DNA from: Ruminococcaceae bacterium UBA7135
GTDB taxonomy: Bacteria; Bacillota; Clostridia; Oscillospirales; Ruminococcaceae
DNA: 16,002 nt
Assembly (NCBI GenBank): GCA_002492075.1
Contig: DKXD01000011.1
Coordinates: 582-16,583 of the forward strand
Direction of reading: 5' to 3'
Shown: one piece after another, positions 1-7,648 of the stretch
How positions within the stretch are numbered: position 1 is the first letter of the stretch
Layout of the letters: every line of letters begins with the position of its first letter
Made by a program: the position numbers and the translations under genes
Notes under the pieces: model-generated
Databases searched by the model: none
What the model saw: only the letters and a program-made list of their open reading frames with translations
What the model was told of the DNA's origin: nothing

Positions 1-2274
1 GAGCGCCCCCGTGCCCTTGCCGTGGATTATCATCACCTGATTAAGTCCCGACAGTATCGCGCCGTCAAGAAACATCTCCATTTGCATAACGCCCTCATAG
101 CCCTCACAGCCGCGTATATCCAGCTCCATGCCGCCGCGCCGAGAAGCGTTTGAGGTAAGCGACTTCTTTATCCTCCCCGCGGAGCTTTGCTGCTTTTTCT
201 GCGGGGCTTTCTCGACCAACCGCAGATTGCCCGAGTTCGTTTTCACCGTCATAGACCCGACTTGCACACGACACTCTCCCTTGACGTTCGGCAGCGTGAG
301 CAGCCTGCCCTCGCGACCCGTATCAGCAAGCTTTACGGTATCGCCCTGTTTGAACGGACGCGGCGGCACGTATTTCTCGGCTTTGCGCTCTATGACGGGG
401 TTCGCGTCGTCCTGCATTTTGTTAAGGCGATTGCCAACCTTAGACTTTGCGTCCGCAAGCCCCTTTCGCAGTTCTTCCTTATCCTTGGCTTTCTTTAGCT
501 CCTCCAACTCGTTTAAAAGCAGATTGGACTGCGCCCTCGTCTGCTCAATTATCGACATCGCTCTTTGCCGCGCGTTTTCAAGCTCTTTTTCCTTTTGAGC
601 CTCAAGCTCGGTGAGCTTTGCTTTCAGCTCGTCCTCAGTGAGCCTTGCGTTGCGCTCCGAGCGCGCCACGCTCTCTTTAAGCTCCTCCAGCTCCTTGCGC
701 GACTGTTCGAGCTGATCTATGACCTGCTCGAAACGTCGGTTTTCGGTGCTGACGAGTTCCTCGGCGCGCTTGATGACGTAATCGTCCATACCGAGCTTTT
801 TCGTTATTGCAAAAGCGTTGGACTTGCCGGGAACTCCCACTATCAGGCGGTATGTGGGCTTTAGCGTTTCAACATCGAACTCGCATGAGGCGTTCTCCAC
901 GCCCTCTGTTTCGAGAGCGAACATCTTCACCTCCTGATAGTGAGTGGTCGCGAGGACTTTCGCGCGGTAGCTCTTTAACTGCGTAAGTATCGACACAGCA
1001 AGAGCCGCGCCCTCTACGGGGTCTGTGCCGCTGCCAAGCTCGTCTATCAGCACAAGCGAGTTCTCGTCCGCCGCGTCGATTATCTTTATCACGTTCGTCA
1101 TGTGCGAGGAGAACGTGGAAAGGCTCTGCTCGATAGACTGCTCGTCGCCGATGTCAACATAAACGCGCTCAAAGCAGCCGATCACCGAGCTGTCCTGCGC
1201 GGGTATCATCAAGCCGCACTGCGTCATTAAAGTAAGCAGACCCACCGTCTTTATTGCAACGGTCTTGCCGCCCGTGTTTGGCCCCGTGATGATAAGACAG
1301 TCGTACTTGTCGCCGATCTCAACGGAGATCGGCACGGCAAGATCACGGTCGAGCAAGGGGTGACGCGCGTTATTGAGTATCACCTTAGGCTCGTTTACAA
1401 CTTTTGCGGAAACCGCTTTCATTTTTGCGCCGAGATTTGCTTTCGCGAAGTACAGCTCCAATATCTGCGAGAGCTTGAAGTTCTCCGCTATAGCCTCCGC
1501 GTTTTCTCCTACCTGTGCCGACAGCTCCCGCGTTATCCGCTCGATCTCCGCCTGTTCGCGCGATTTAAGCACGCGTATCTCGTTGTTCGCCTCAACGACC
1601 TCCATAGGCTCGATAAAGAACGTCTGCCCCGTCGCCGAGGTGTCGTGAACCAAGCCCGGAACGTCGCTCTTATGCTCGCTGCGCACGGGCACGACATAAC
1701 GACCGTCGCGCATAGTTACGATAGCGTCTTGAAGATACGACCGCGTGGTCTTGCTTTTTATCATATTATCGAGCTTGTCGCGGATATTCTGCCCCTGACG
1801 CGCTATTCTGCGGCGAATTGAAGCAAGCTCCGAGCTTGCCGCGTCCGCCATTTCATCCTCGGAGATAATGCTCTCGGAAATGCGCTTTTCGAGCGGTTTC
1901 ACGGGGACTAATCCCCTGAAGTACTCCGCAAGCGAATTTTCCATATTCTCGCACTGCGAGTACCAATCGCAAAGCGCCGCCGTTTCGCGCAGCACCGCCG
2001 CCGTGTCGAGCAGCTCCCGAAACGACAGCATAGAGCCTGTTTTCGCGCGTTTTAAGCTCCCCGAAACGTCCTTTATCTTCCGAAACGCGGGCGTGCCGAA
2101 CTTCGCCGACAGCGTAAACGCGTCGTCGGTTTTTTGCAGCTCGCGTGTTATCGTTTCAAAGTCCGTTTTCGGCGAGAGCTTAAGCGCGGCTTCGCGGCAG
2201 CCGTCGCTTGCCGTCTGCTCCGCGAGTAATTCAAGTATTTTGTCAAGTTCAAGTTTCTTGTAGTATTTATTCAT
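1..2274 (-). CDS. mutS2: MutS2 family recombination/rescue ATPase, 3' end cut by window edge
   Basis: Encodes the first 758 residues of MutS2, a homodimeric DNA-binding ATPase. Known roles are suppression of homologous recombination or, in Bacillus, splitting of collided ribosomes. The N-terminal MutS domain III-like core opens with a run rich in Lys and Leu. The Walker A motif GPNTGGKT is at about residues 331-338, followed by a Walker B/signature region (LIDELGSGTDP) near 406-417. A long charged coiled coil spans about 480-610, then comes a small beta (KOW-like) segment near 650-690. The Smr nuclease domain starts near 715 with LDIRG and breaks off just after HGKGTG at the window edge. Expected full length is about 790 residues, so only some 30 are missing. 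The ATG at 2274 follows AAGAGG with a 6-nt spacer. It is the last gene visible of the run that starts with the HAD gene. The frame is intact and no key residue is missing. Confidence 0.96.
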   Translation of the reverse strand, partial: MNKYYKKLELDKILELLAEQTASDGCREAALKLSPKTDFETITRELQKTDDAFTLSAKFGTPAFRKIKDVSGSLKRAKTGSMLSFRELLDTAAVLRETAALCDWYSQCENMENSLAEYFRGLVPVKPLEKRISESIISEDEMADAASSELASIRRRIARQGQNIRDKLDNMIKSKTTRSYLQDAIVTMRDGRYVVPVRSEHKSDVPGLVHDTSATGQTFFIEPMEVVEANNEIRVLKSREQAEIERITRELSAQVGENAEAIAENFKLSQILELYFAKANLGAKMKAVSAKVVNEPKVILNNARHPLLDRDLAVPISVEIGDKYDCLIITGPNTGGKTVAIKTVGLLTLMTQCGLMIPAQDSSVIGCFERVYVDIGDEQSIEQSLSTFSSHMTNVIKIIDAADENSLVLIDELGSGTDPVEGAALAVSILTQLKSYRAKVLATTHYQEVKMFALETEGVENASCEFDVETLKPTYRLIVGVPGKSNAFAITKKLGMDDYVIKRAEELVSTENRRFEQVIDQLEQSRKELEELKESVARSERNARLTEDELKAKLTELEAQKEKELENARQRAMSIIEQTRAQSNLLLNELEELKKAKDKEELRKGLADAKSKVGNRLNKMQDDANPVIERKAEKYVPPRPFKQGDTVKLADTGREGRLLTLPNVKGECRVQVGSMTVKTNSGNLRLVEKAPQKKQQSSAGRIKKSLTSNASRRGGMELDIRGCEGYEGVMQMEMFLDGAILSGLNQVMIIHGKGTGAL

Positions 2275-2300
2275 AGGTTACCTCTTTTTTGTCATCTGTA

Positions 2301-2636
2301 TTATCCGCCGCTCCTTTTATACAAAAGGAATATGTTGTTCTCAGTGCAGGAAGAAGCCTCTATCACCTTGCCGTAATCGACCTCGACAAGCGTTTTCAGC
2401 TCGTCGAACAGAAAACCGCCGTACTGCGGGTGCTCCGACATAACGAACACCGCCGTTTCGTTGTCTATACGGAGAGCAAGGCACATATCATCGTAAAACG
2501 GACCTTTGTCCGTAGTGATGATCATTGCCGCTTCTATCTCTTCCTTTGCGAAAGAGTACTCCTTATTCTCGAAAACGACCGATACCCTGCCGTCTTTAAC
2601 GCAGATAGTGTCGCTGTTGTTCAGCGTCAGCTTCAT
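2301..2636 (-). CDS. Small conserved-looking protein of unknown function (111 aa)
   Basis: I do not recognise a named family with confidence. The protein is about 111 residues, acidic and soluble, with no signal peptide or membrane segment. Its first half looks like beta strands with a DGRV turn and an ENKEYSF segment. The second half carries a TTDKGPFYDD motif, a SEHPQYGG loop and a closing EVDYGKVIEASSCTEN segment. The frame could be opened further upstream, to 2687. I chose ATG 2636 because AGGAGG (2641-2646) sits 4 nt before it and overlaps the stop codon of the mmcQ-like gene. That arrangement suggests translational coupling. It is followed 26 bp later by mutS2. The role is unknown; position in the operon is the only clue. 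The gene call is firm because frame, RBS and spacing agree. Confidence 0.8.
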   Translation of the reverse strand: MKLTLNNSDTICVKDGRVSVVFENKEYSFAKEEIEAAMIITTDKGPFYDDMCLALRIDNETAVFVMSEHPQYGGFLFDELKTLVEVDYGKVIEASSCTENNIFLLYKRSGG

Positions 2637-2644
2637 ATGCCCTC

Positions 2645-3310
2645 CTATTTCACCGCAAGAGCATAGCTTGCGTCTATACGGCGGCACAGCTCCTCAAGCT
2701 CCACCGAGCCGTCAAGTATTATCGTGTACCAATGCTTTTTGTTCATGTGCCAGCCGCCGAAATACCGCTTGCCGTCAACCAGCCCCGCCATTTCCTCGGG
2801 CGGCAGACGCAGGTCTATTATCTCGACGATCTCGTCTGAGTTCAAGCCCAGCTTGCGCCGCGATACCGTCAGCACCGCCGCGAACCACTTGTTTGTGTCG
2901 CCGCGCCGCCATACGGCATTACCCTCGAACTTATCCCACAGAAACTCAAGCTCGCGCCCGTACTTTTCACGAACGTACTCCGTAAGCCGCTTTGTCTGCT
3001 CCGCCTTGAACACGTCCGGCTCAAAGCAGCTCTCGGCTATTTCGGTAAGGGTCTGCTCATACTCCGCGCGGACTTGCCCCACAAAGCTGCCCGAGCTGTT
3101 TGTCAGGTGCAGAGTGTACTCGCCGACTTCGGGTTCAACAACTTTAGCAGAAATTTTCCCTCTCTTGTCTATCGTGACGGTCATCTCAAAGCCGCTGTCC
3201 GTCAGCGTTTTCGTATACTTATAGAGCGTTTTGCTCTTTACAAAGCCAAAATCCGCAAGCTTTGAAAATATGACTTTTCTGTTCTTAAAAATTGTTGCGA
3301 GCTTATCCAT
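2645..3310 (-). CDS. MmcQ/YjbR family protein (CyaY-like fold) with N-terminal extension
   Basis: The C-terminal half (about residues 105-221) matches the MmcQ/YjbR family: an aromatic WDKFEGNAVWRR segment, KWFAAVL, a central RLPPEEMAGLVDG and the diagnostic GWHMNKKHWYTIIL segment, ending in a LEELCRRIDASYALA helix. The family has a CyaY-like fold and is often annotated as DNA-binding, but its biochemical role is not established. Residues 1-100 form an additional beta-rich domain (FVKSKTLYKYTKTL, then EYTLHLTNSSG) seen in longer members of the family. ATG 3310 is preceded by AAGGAG and lies inside the 3' end of the acetyltransferase gene (8-nt overlap), so the two are probably translationally coupled. 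No missing residues or frame problems are seen. The family call is firm; the function is not. Confidence 0.88.
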   Translation of the reverse strand: MDKLATIFKNRKVIFSKLADFGFVKSKTLYKYTKTLTDSGFEMTVTIDKRGKISAKVVEPEVGEYTLHLTNSSGSFVGQVRAEYEQTLTEIAESCFEPDVFKAEQTKRLTEYVREKYGRELEFLWDKFEGNAVWRRGDTNKWFAAVLTVSRRKLGLNSDEIVEIIDLRLPPEEMAGLVDGKRYFGGWHMNKKHWYTIILDGSVELEELCRRIDASYALAVK

Positions 3311-3941
3311 TGATAATTCTCCTTAATTCACACTTAACGCGGGAAAGGTCGCTGTCGGTGAGCAGCGGCATAAGCTCCTTTATCTCGGCAATCGGCTTAT
3401 CCCACCAGCGCAGCTTTAAAAGCAGCTCGGTGAGCTCCTCGTCAAAGCGCCGCCGAATGAGCCGCGCGGGGTTTCCCGCGACTATCGTGTACGGCTCGAC
3501 GTCGCTTGCGACAACGCTGTTCAAGCCGATAATCGCGCCGTCGCCGATATGAACGCCGGGGAGTATCGTGGCGTTCTGACCTATCCACACGTCGTTTCCC
3601 ACAACGGTGTCGCCCTTGAACGGCAGCTCGGACATAGGCGGCGCGGGTTCTTCCCAATCGGGAAATATGTTGAACGGGAATGTCGTTACCGTGTTCATTC
3701 GGTGATTTGCACCGTTCATTACAAATTCAACCCCCGCCGCTATCTGGCAGAATTTGCCTATTATCAGCCTGTCGCCGCAGAAGTCGTAAAAATGCGTTAC
3801 GCGGCTCTCAAAGTCGCTGCCGCTGTAATACGAGAACTCCCCCGCTATGATGTTCGGGTTTTGGACGGTCGGCTTTATATAGGTCATATTTTCGTTTCCC
3901 GGCATCGGGAATTTCAGGTTTGGATCGGGTATGTTTTTCAT
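3303..3941 (-). CDS. Vat/CatB-like xenobiotic O-acetyltransferase (left-handed beta-helix)
   Basis: A 212-residue hexapeptide-repeat acetyltransferase that would move an acetyl group from acetyl-CoA to a hydroxyl group; Vat acts on streptogramin A and CatB on chloramphenicol. Visible features are the entry segment IIGKFCQIA (about 60-68) and the family signature NGANHRM with catalytic His80. Next come the loop segment FPFNIFPDW (88-96) that shapes the acceptor pocket, then classic hexapeptide coils VVGNDVWIGQNATILPGV and IGDGAIIG (113-139). AGNPARLIRRRF (155-166) leads into the C-terminal helix. The length matches Vat and CatB proteins (about 209-220). The start at 3941 lies 10 bases after the recO stop, with GAGGTG overlapping that stop. 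It sits inside a repair-gene operon with no mobile element, so it is more likely a chromosomal relative than a recently acquired resistance gene. The substrate cannot be told from sequence. Confidence 0.9.
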   Translation of the reverse strand: MKNIPDPNLKFPMPGNENMTYIKPTVQNPNIIAGEFSYYSGSDFESRVTHFYDFCGDRLIIGKFCQIAAGVEFVMNGANHRMNTVTTFPFNIFPDWEEPAPPMSELPFKGDTVVGNDVWIGQNATILPGVHIGDGAIIGLNSVVASDVEPYTIVAGNPARLIRRRFDEELTELLLKLRWWDKPIAEIKELMPLLTDSDLSRVKCELRRIING

Positions 3942-3951
3942 TCAAAACACC

Positions 3952-4719
3952 TCACAGTTTTTTGTAGTATTCAAGAGCGGTAAATGTGCGCTCTGTTCTG
4001 TAAAGAAAATAGTCCTCGGCGATCTGCGAAAGCTGCTGTTCCGCCCGCTCTCCAACGGAGAACTTAAAGCACTTTTCAAGCGGAGAAAACACAATATTCC
4101 GCATAGCGAACAGCGTTTCGGACAGCAGCAAAACGCGCTCTCCCTCGAATTCGGGATTAAGGCAATCCGCGCAGACCAGCTTCGCTTTTCGCGGGAGGAA
4201 GTACATTCCGCGTTCGCAGTCGTAATGTCCGCAGTTGTGACACGCCACCAGATTCGGCGAGAACCCCAGCATAACGCTGTACCGCAGCTCGAATGCCGCC
4301 TTTACCGCGGCAAGCGTCCGCGTTTCTCCCGCGTGGAGCGTTTCATAGAGCGCCACCGCGAAGAACCTTACAAGACTGTCGCGGCTGCTTTCAAGCTGAT
4401 TTTGCTCAGACGAGGTGCAGAACTTCACCGCCTGCGCGAAATACGACGCAAGCGCTAGTTTTTCGATGTCCGTGCCAATCTCGTGAAACCCGAACTTCGG
4501 CTTTGCGGAATTTACGGTGTAGCGCATTTTATTTTTATTCAGGCAAAATGTCGAGTACGAAAACAGCGCCGCGCTCGACAGCAAATTGCTGTTTATCTTT
4601 TTCGCGCCGTGAGCGGTCGCCTCGACTATCCCCTGCTCATCGGTGAGTATATCGATAAAGCAGCTATTCTCGCCTATCTCGCGCCGCCCTACCACTATTC
4701 CGTCATAAGTTACGAGCAA
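3952..4719 (-). CDS. recO: DNA repair protein RecO
   Basis: RecO works with RecR (and RecF) to load RecA onto SSB-coated single-stranded DNA in gap repair, and anneals complementary strands. The N-terminal OB fold begins TYDGIVVGRREIGEN with the typical charged loop and continues to a HGAKK segment. The helical domain follows. A zinc-binding module is intact, with one CxxC pair in CHNCGHYDC and a second in CADC about 20 residues later. The length of about 255 residues is normal. The frame is open back to a TTG at 4740. I prefer TTG 4719 because GGGGGTGA lies 6-7 nt before it and family N-termini begin just a few residues before this DGIV-type strand. With this start the RBS overlaps the stop of the HAD gene, so the genes are tightly coupled. 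The product call is very sure, the exact start moderately so. Confidence 0.94.
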   Translation of the reverse strand: MLVTYDGIVVGRREIGENSCFIDILTDEQGIVEATAHGAKKINSNLLSSAALFSYSTFCLNKNKMRYTVNSAKPKFGFHEIGTDIEKLALASYFAQAVKFCTSSEQNQLESSRDSLVRFFAVALYETLHAGETRTLAAVKAAFELRYSVMLGFSPNLVACHNCGHYDCERGMYFLPRKAKLVCADCLNPEFEGERVLLLSETLFAMRNIVFSPLEKCFKFSVGERAEQQLSQIAEDYFLYRTERTFTALEYYKKL

Positions 4720-4726
4720 CCCGCGC

Positions 4727-5509
4727 TCACCCCCGGTCAAATAAATTCTCCAAAAACGCCGCCACGCCGTCGTTGTCGTTTGTATCCGTCACAAACCGCG
4801 CCGCCGCCTTTATCTCATCCAAAGCGTTCCCCATTGCCGCGCCCGTGCAGTATTCCAGCATTTCAAGATCATTATAATCATCGCCAAACGCCAGAATTTC
4901 CTTGGGCTCGATATCCAAACAGCCGCAGATATGCTCCAGAGCATTCCGCTTAGTAGCTTCGGTATGCGCGAACCGCCGCCAGATCTCGCCGCGAAACGAG
5001 AGTGTTCCGCAATCGGGCAGCTCGGCGGCTATTTTCCGCGCGTCCTCCTCACGCTCCACCTCGGCTGTCACCTTGTAGGCGGAGTATTTAAAATCCGACA
5101 GATCGCTGTACTGCACGTTTTCGGGAGTTTCATACCTCGAGAAATCACAGTCGGGCTTATAATTCCAGAAATAGCCATAGTCTGTTTCGATAGTAATCTC
5201 GCACTTCCCCTCGGACAGCTCAAAGCACCTTTTGATGATATGCCGCACGCTCTCCGCGGAAAGCTGACGGCTGAACAGCGTTTCGCCGTCTTTTTCGACA
5301 AGCGCCCCGCCGTTCGATATCAGTATATCGGGCTGCACGGCGGCTATGTATTCCCTCATCGCGCCCGCCGAACGCGCCGTCGAAAACGCGATAAGAGCGC
5401 CGCACTCACGCGCTTTTTTAAACGCGGCAATATTTCTCTCGGATATCTTCTTCCCGGAATTCAACAGCGTACCGTCAAGGTCCGAAACTATCAATTTATA
5501 CGGAAACAT
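4727..5509 (-). CDS. Cof-type HAD-IIB family phosphatase
   Basis: A cytosolic Mg-dependent phosphatase of about 260 residues in the Cof/YidA subgroup, which acts on sugar phosphates and related small molecules. Motif I is DLDGT with nucleophile Asp10 and acid/base Asp12. Motif II is the Thr in AFSTAR (Thr44), the motif III lysine is in EATKRNAL (Lys187), and motif IV is GDDYND (209-214). The C2B cap lies between about residues 80 and 180. SNGG (65-68) is the usual turn before the cap. ATG 5509 is chosen over an in-frame ATG at 5524 because AAGGAG (5515-5520) is 5 nt upstream of it and the shorter protein matches the family N-terminus. It is the first gene of the minus-strand run and lies just after the terminator of mgsA. 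The substrate is unknown. No active-site residue is missing. Confidence 0.93.
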   Translation of the reverse strand: MFPYKLIVSDLDGTLLNSGKKISERNIAAFKKARECGALIAFSTARSAGAMREYIAAVQPDILISNGGALVEKDGETLFSRQLSAESVRHIIKRCFELSEGKCEITIETDYGYFWNYKPDCDFSRYETPENVQYSDLSDFKYSAYKVTAEVEREEDARKIAAELPDCGTLSFRGEIWRRFAHTEATKRNALEHICGCLDIEPKEILAFGDDYNDLEMLEYCTGAAMGNALDEIKAAARFVTDTNDNDGVAAFLENLFDRG

Positions 5510-5555
5510 ATCTGCTCCTTTCAATCAAGCGATTTGGAAAAATCACCATTCATGC

Positions 5556-5589
5556 GTTAAAAACAAAAGTGCGCCCCAAAAGACGCACT
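5556..5589 (-). terminator. Rho-independent terminator of the minD-mgsA unit
   Basis: On the minus strand a stem of AGTGCG paired with CGCACT (arms 5584-5589 and 5568-5573, loop of 10) is followed by TTTTGTTTTT. It lies 20 bases past the mgsA stop and before the HAD gene start, so it separates the two transcription units. Confidence 0.82.
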
Positions 5590-5608
5590 CCAAAAAACAA
5601 TCGTATGA

Positions 5609-6004
5609 TCACCGCATATACTCGCGCCAATCAAGGTCGCCGCGCTCAAGCGCATGGATAAGCGCTTCGGCGGTGGCGATGTTGGTGGCAACGGGTATGT
5701 TATGCACGTCGCACAAGCGCAGAATATTGATATCGTTGGGTTCGTGCGACTTGGCGTTCAGCGGGTCGCGGAAAAACAGAAGCAGGTCTATCTCGTTGCA
5801 GCTTATGCTGGACGCAAGCTGCTGGTCGCCGCCCTGAGAGCCGCTCATAAACCGCTGGATATGAAGCCCCGTAGCCTCGGAAACCAGTTTTCCGGTCGTG
5901 CCGGTAGCGCATATATTATATCTGCTTAGAATGCCGCAATAAGCGATGCAAAACTGAACCATAAGCTCCTTTTTTGAGTCATGGGCGATAAGAGCAATGT
6001 TCAT
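5609..6004 (-). CDS. mgsA: Methylglyoxal synthase
   Basis: Converts dihydroxyacetone phosphate to methylglyoxal and phosphate, an overflow bypass of lower glycolysis used when phosphate is limiting or sugar phosphates build up. The 131-residue protein has the family's hallmark segments: AHDSKK with His8, the phosphate-binding ATGTTG (33-38), and SGSQGGDQQ with the catalytic Asp60 (Asp71 in E. coli). FFRDPLNAKSH carries His87 (His98 in E. coli), and VATNIATAE is near the C-terminus. Its length is close to that of Bacillus enzymes. The frame extends upstream to 6046, but ATG 6004 is chosen because it follows AGGAGG (6015-6020) at 10 nt and gives the standard N-terminus. It lies directly downstream of the minD-like gene, a pairing common in Clostridia, and is followed by a terminator. 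Confidence 0.96.
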   Translation of the reverse strand: MNIALIAHDSKKELMVQFCIAYCGILSRYNICATGTTGKLVSEATGLHIQRFMSGSQGGDQQLASSISCNEIDLLLFFRDPLNAKSHEPNDINILRLCDVHNIPVATNIATAEALIHALERGDLDWREYMR

Positions 6005-6042
6005 TACAAAATAACCTCCTCGTTTTGTATCGTCTACCGCGA

Positions 6043-6780
6043 TCAATCAATCTTTATCGACAAGGGCACATCCTGCCCGTCAATGCGTTTCGCTATCGAC
6101 GAATACGCCTTATAGCCGCCGCAGGTCTCGGGCAAAGCAAGACCCTTAGAGCCGCATATCTTGATGTTTACGTCCTCGGGAACAACGCCGATAAGCGGTA
6201 TACCAACCGTATCCATAACGACATCCAGATCGTATAGGATATCCTCACCCTTAAAGTTAGGGCTGACCTTGTTTATTACCAATCTTTGATTGATACAGTT
6301 CTTCACATACAGGAAGTCCGACAGCATCTGACCGTCGCGAACGCACACGGCATCCGGAGTAGTTACCATAAGAATAAGATCCGCCGACTTGATAACGCTG
6401 AATACAGAACTTCCGATACCCGCGGTATCGATGATTATGTATTCAAAGTGTTCGCGCATTTCCTCGCACACGCCCATGATCTTCTCGGGATTGATCTCAA
6501 TGAACGGGTTTCTTGTCGCGCACACCAGCGACAGATTTGTAACTCTGTCGACCTTGGTTGTTGCAGTCAGAATATCGATCTTCCCCTCCAGATACTCGCC
6601 TATATCGTGCTTTACCTTATCCTTTATACCAAGCATGATATCAAGGCAGCGCAGACCGAAGTCCAACTCTACCAACAATGTCTTGTGTCCGAGCGTAGCA
6701 AGCCCCGTAGCAACATTGGCAGATGTCGTGGATTTTCCCGTACCGCCTTTACCCGCTGTTACAGCAATGATCTTTGACAT
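6043..6780 (-). CDS. minD: MinD-like ParA/MinD family ATPase
   Basis: A deviant-Walker P-loop ATPase of 245 residues, best matching MinD, which positions the division site. The N-terminus is KIIAVTAGKGGTGKST, with the signature Lys11 and the P-loop Lys16. Then come LDFGLRCLDIMLG (MinD has a GLRNLD-type segment here) and a Walker B strand IIIDTAGIG, where MinD normally has a Pro (DSPAGI). VTTPDAVCVRDG is the typical switch region. The C-terminus ends in VPLSIKID and shows no obvious basic amphipathic helix of the kind that anchors MinD to the membrane. MinC and MinE genes are not in the window. It precedes mgsA by 38 bp, consistent with the clostridial minD-mgsA neighbourhood. Another MinD/ParA subgroup is possible because of the missing Pro and helix. 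Confidence 0.82.
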   Translation of the reverse strand: MSKIIAVTAGKGGTGKSTTSANVATGLATLGHKTLLVELDFGLRCLDIMLGIKDKVKHDIGEYLEGKIDILTATTKVDRVTNLSLVCATRNPFIEINPEKIMGVCEEMREHFEYIIIDTAGIGSSVFSVIKSADLILMVTTPDAVCVRDGQMLSDFLYVKNCINQRLVINKVSPNFKGEDILYDLDVVMDTVGIPLIGVVPEDVNIKICGSKGLALPETCGGYKAYSSIAKRIDGQDVPLSIKID

Positions 6781-6786
6781 AATATT

Positions 6787-6795
6787 CCCCCCCCC
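6787..6795 (-). promoter_or_regulatory. Nine-G tract acting as the minD ribosome binding site, next to a hairpin
   Basis: On the minus strand nine consecutive G residues lie 6 nt before the minD ATG, in the place of a normal AGGAGG. The tract directly follows the right arm of a small hairpin (GGCGT at 6796-6800 with ACGCC at 6811-6815). Nothing else near the start looks like a Shine-Dalgarno sequence. Confidence 0.55.
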
Positions 6796-6870
6796 GGCGT
6801 GATATTATCAACGCCCGCCGACAAAAACGAACCATTTTTGCCGAATAATAATCAAATATACTCTGATTAT

Positions 6871-6899
6871 ATTTTAGCACAAAATCTTCAATATGAAAA
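6871..6899 (-). promoter_or_regulatory. Probable sigma-A promoter for minD-mgsA
   Basis: The minus strand has an extended -10 element TGCTAAAAT (TAAAAT at 6871-6876) and a poor -35 TTTTCA at 6894-6899, spaced by 17 bp, in a very AT-rich stretch. It would start transcription about 85 nt before the minD start codon. The weak -35 keeps confidence modest. Confidence 0.4.
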
Positions 6900-7051
6900 G
6901 GGCTTTTTTCGTTATTTAAAAAAATTCGTCAGTTTCATTCATTTTTGTACACTATATTTGTGCATTTTAACAACAAATATTTTTGAATGATCATTTGCGA
7001 TACGCTTTTTTCATCAAACAAGCGGGTAAAAACGCAAACGCGATGCGGCTA

Positions 7052-7648
7052 TCACGAAAACAAGCCTTGCAGCCACTCAAAGATCGCAAACTTCACCGTG
7101 ACTTTCTGCGGCTTTCCGAATGTCTCAAGCACCTCCTCCGCGCCGTCATCCTCACTGCTCTGCGGCTCGGACACCGCGGGCAGACACAGCTGCGGGAATA
7201 TCACGCACCACCAGTTGTGACCCTCGCCGCTGCCCAGCGTCACGCGCAGCGCCTTGTAGTTCCCCGCGGGCAGTATCAGGCGCTCGTACTCACGCGTGGT
7301 AAACCGCATTTCGACGATCTCCGCTTTTGCCTTGTAATCGAAACCGTTCTCTTTAAGGAACTCGTTCGCTGTCTGTTCTATATCGGGCAGCAGCTCCCGT
7401 GCGCGAGCCTCCGCCTCATCAAGACCGCCGCTCCCAGAAAGCTCGTTGCCGTATTTTTCCAGCAGAACGTCCCGCAGGCGCAGCTTTATCTCCTGATCCT
7501 CGGTGCTGTCCGAGTTTGCCGGGATATGCAGCCGCAGCACCTCTCGGCTTACCTCCTCACAGCTTGCCGAAAACGTACGAAACGCTCCGAACGCCGCAAA
7601 CGCCAGTATCCCGACACTCAACATTATGACCGTAAGTAAATTCTTCAT
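7052..7648 (-). CDS. spoIIR: Stage II sporulation protein R (SpoIIR)
   Basis: SpoIIR is made in the forespore, exported into the intermembrane space, and triggers the mother-cell protease SpoIIGA to process pro-sigma E. The 198-residue protein starts with a signal/anchor segment (about 4-24, LLTVIMLSVGILAFAAF-like). The diagnostic LRLHIPANSDSTEDQEIKLRLRDVLL follows at about 38-63. Next come YERLILPAGNYKALRV and the very characteristic GHNWWCVIFPQLC segment around 143-156. The length is normal. ATG 7648 is preceded by AGGAGG at good spacing. It stands alone, with gaps of over 250 bp on both sides. I looked for a sigma-F-type promoter upstream and did not find a convincing one. This gene is the strongest evidence that the organism forms, or descends from organisms that form, endospores. 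Confidence 0.96.
   Translation of the reverse strand: MKNLLTVIMLSVGILAFAAFGAFRTFSASCEEVSREVLRLHIPANSDSTEDQEIKLRLRDVLLEKYGNELSGSGGLDEAEARARELLPDIEQTANEFLKENGFDYKAKAEIVEMRFTTREYERLILPAGNYKALRVTLGSGEGHNWWCVIFPQLCLPAVSEPQSSEDDGAEEVLETFGKPQKVTVKFAIFEWLQGLFS

Noticed and set aside
128..2263. Plus-strand open frames across the mutS2 region
   Set aside because: They are antisense to a continuous 758-codon MutS2 frame with clear motifs and have no RBS or recognisable domains.
4720..4740. TTG at 4740 as the recO start
   Set aside because: No RBS precedes it, it would overlap the HAD gene, and it adds residues not seen in RecO N-termini. TTG 4719 with GGGGGTGA upstream fits better.
7029..7051. Weak hairpin plus TTTTT after spoIIR as a terminator
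   Set aside because: Only a 4-bp stem can be drawn; too weak to call.
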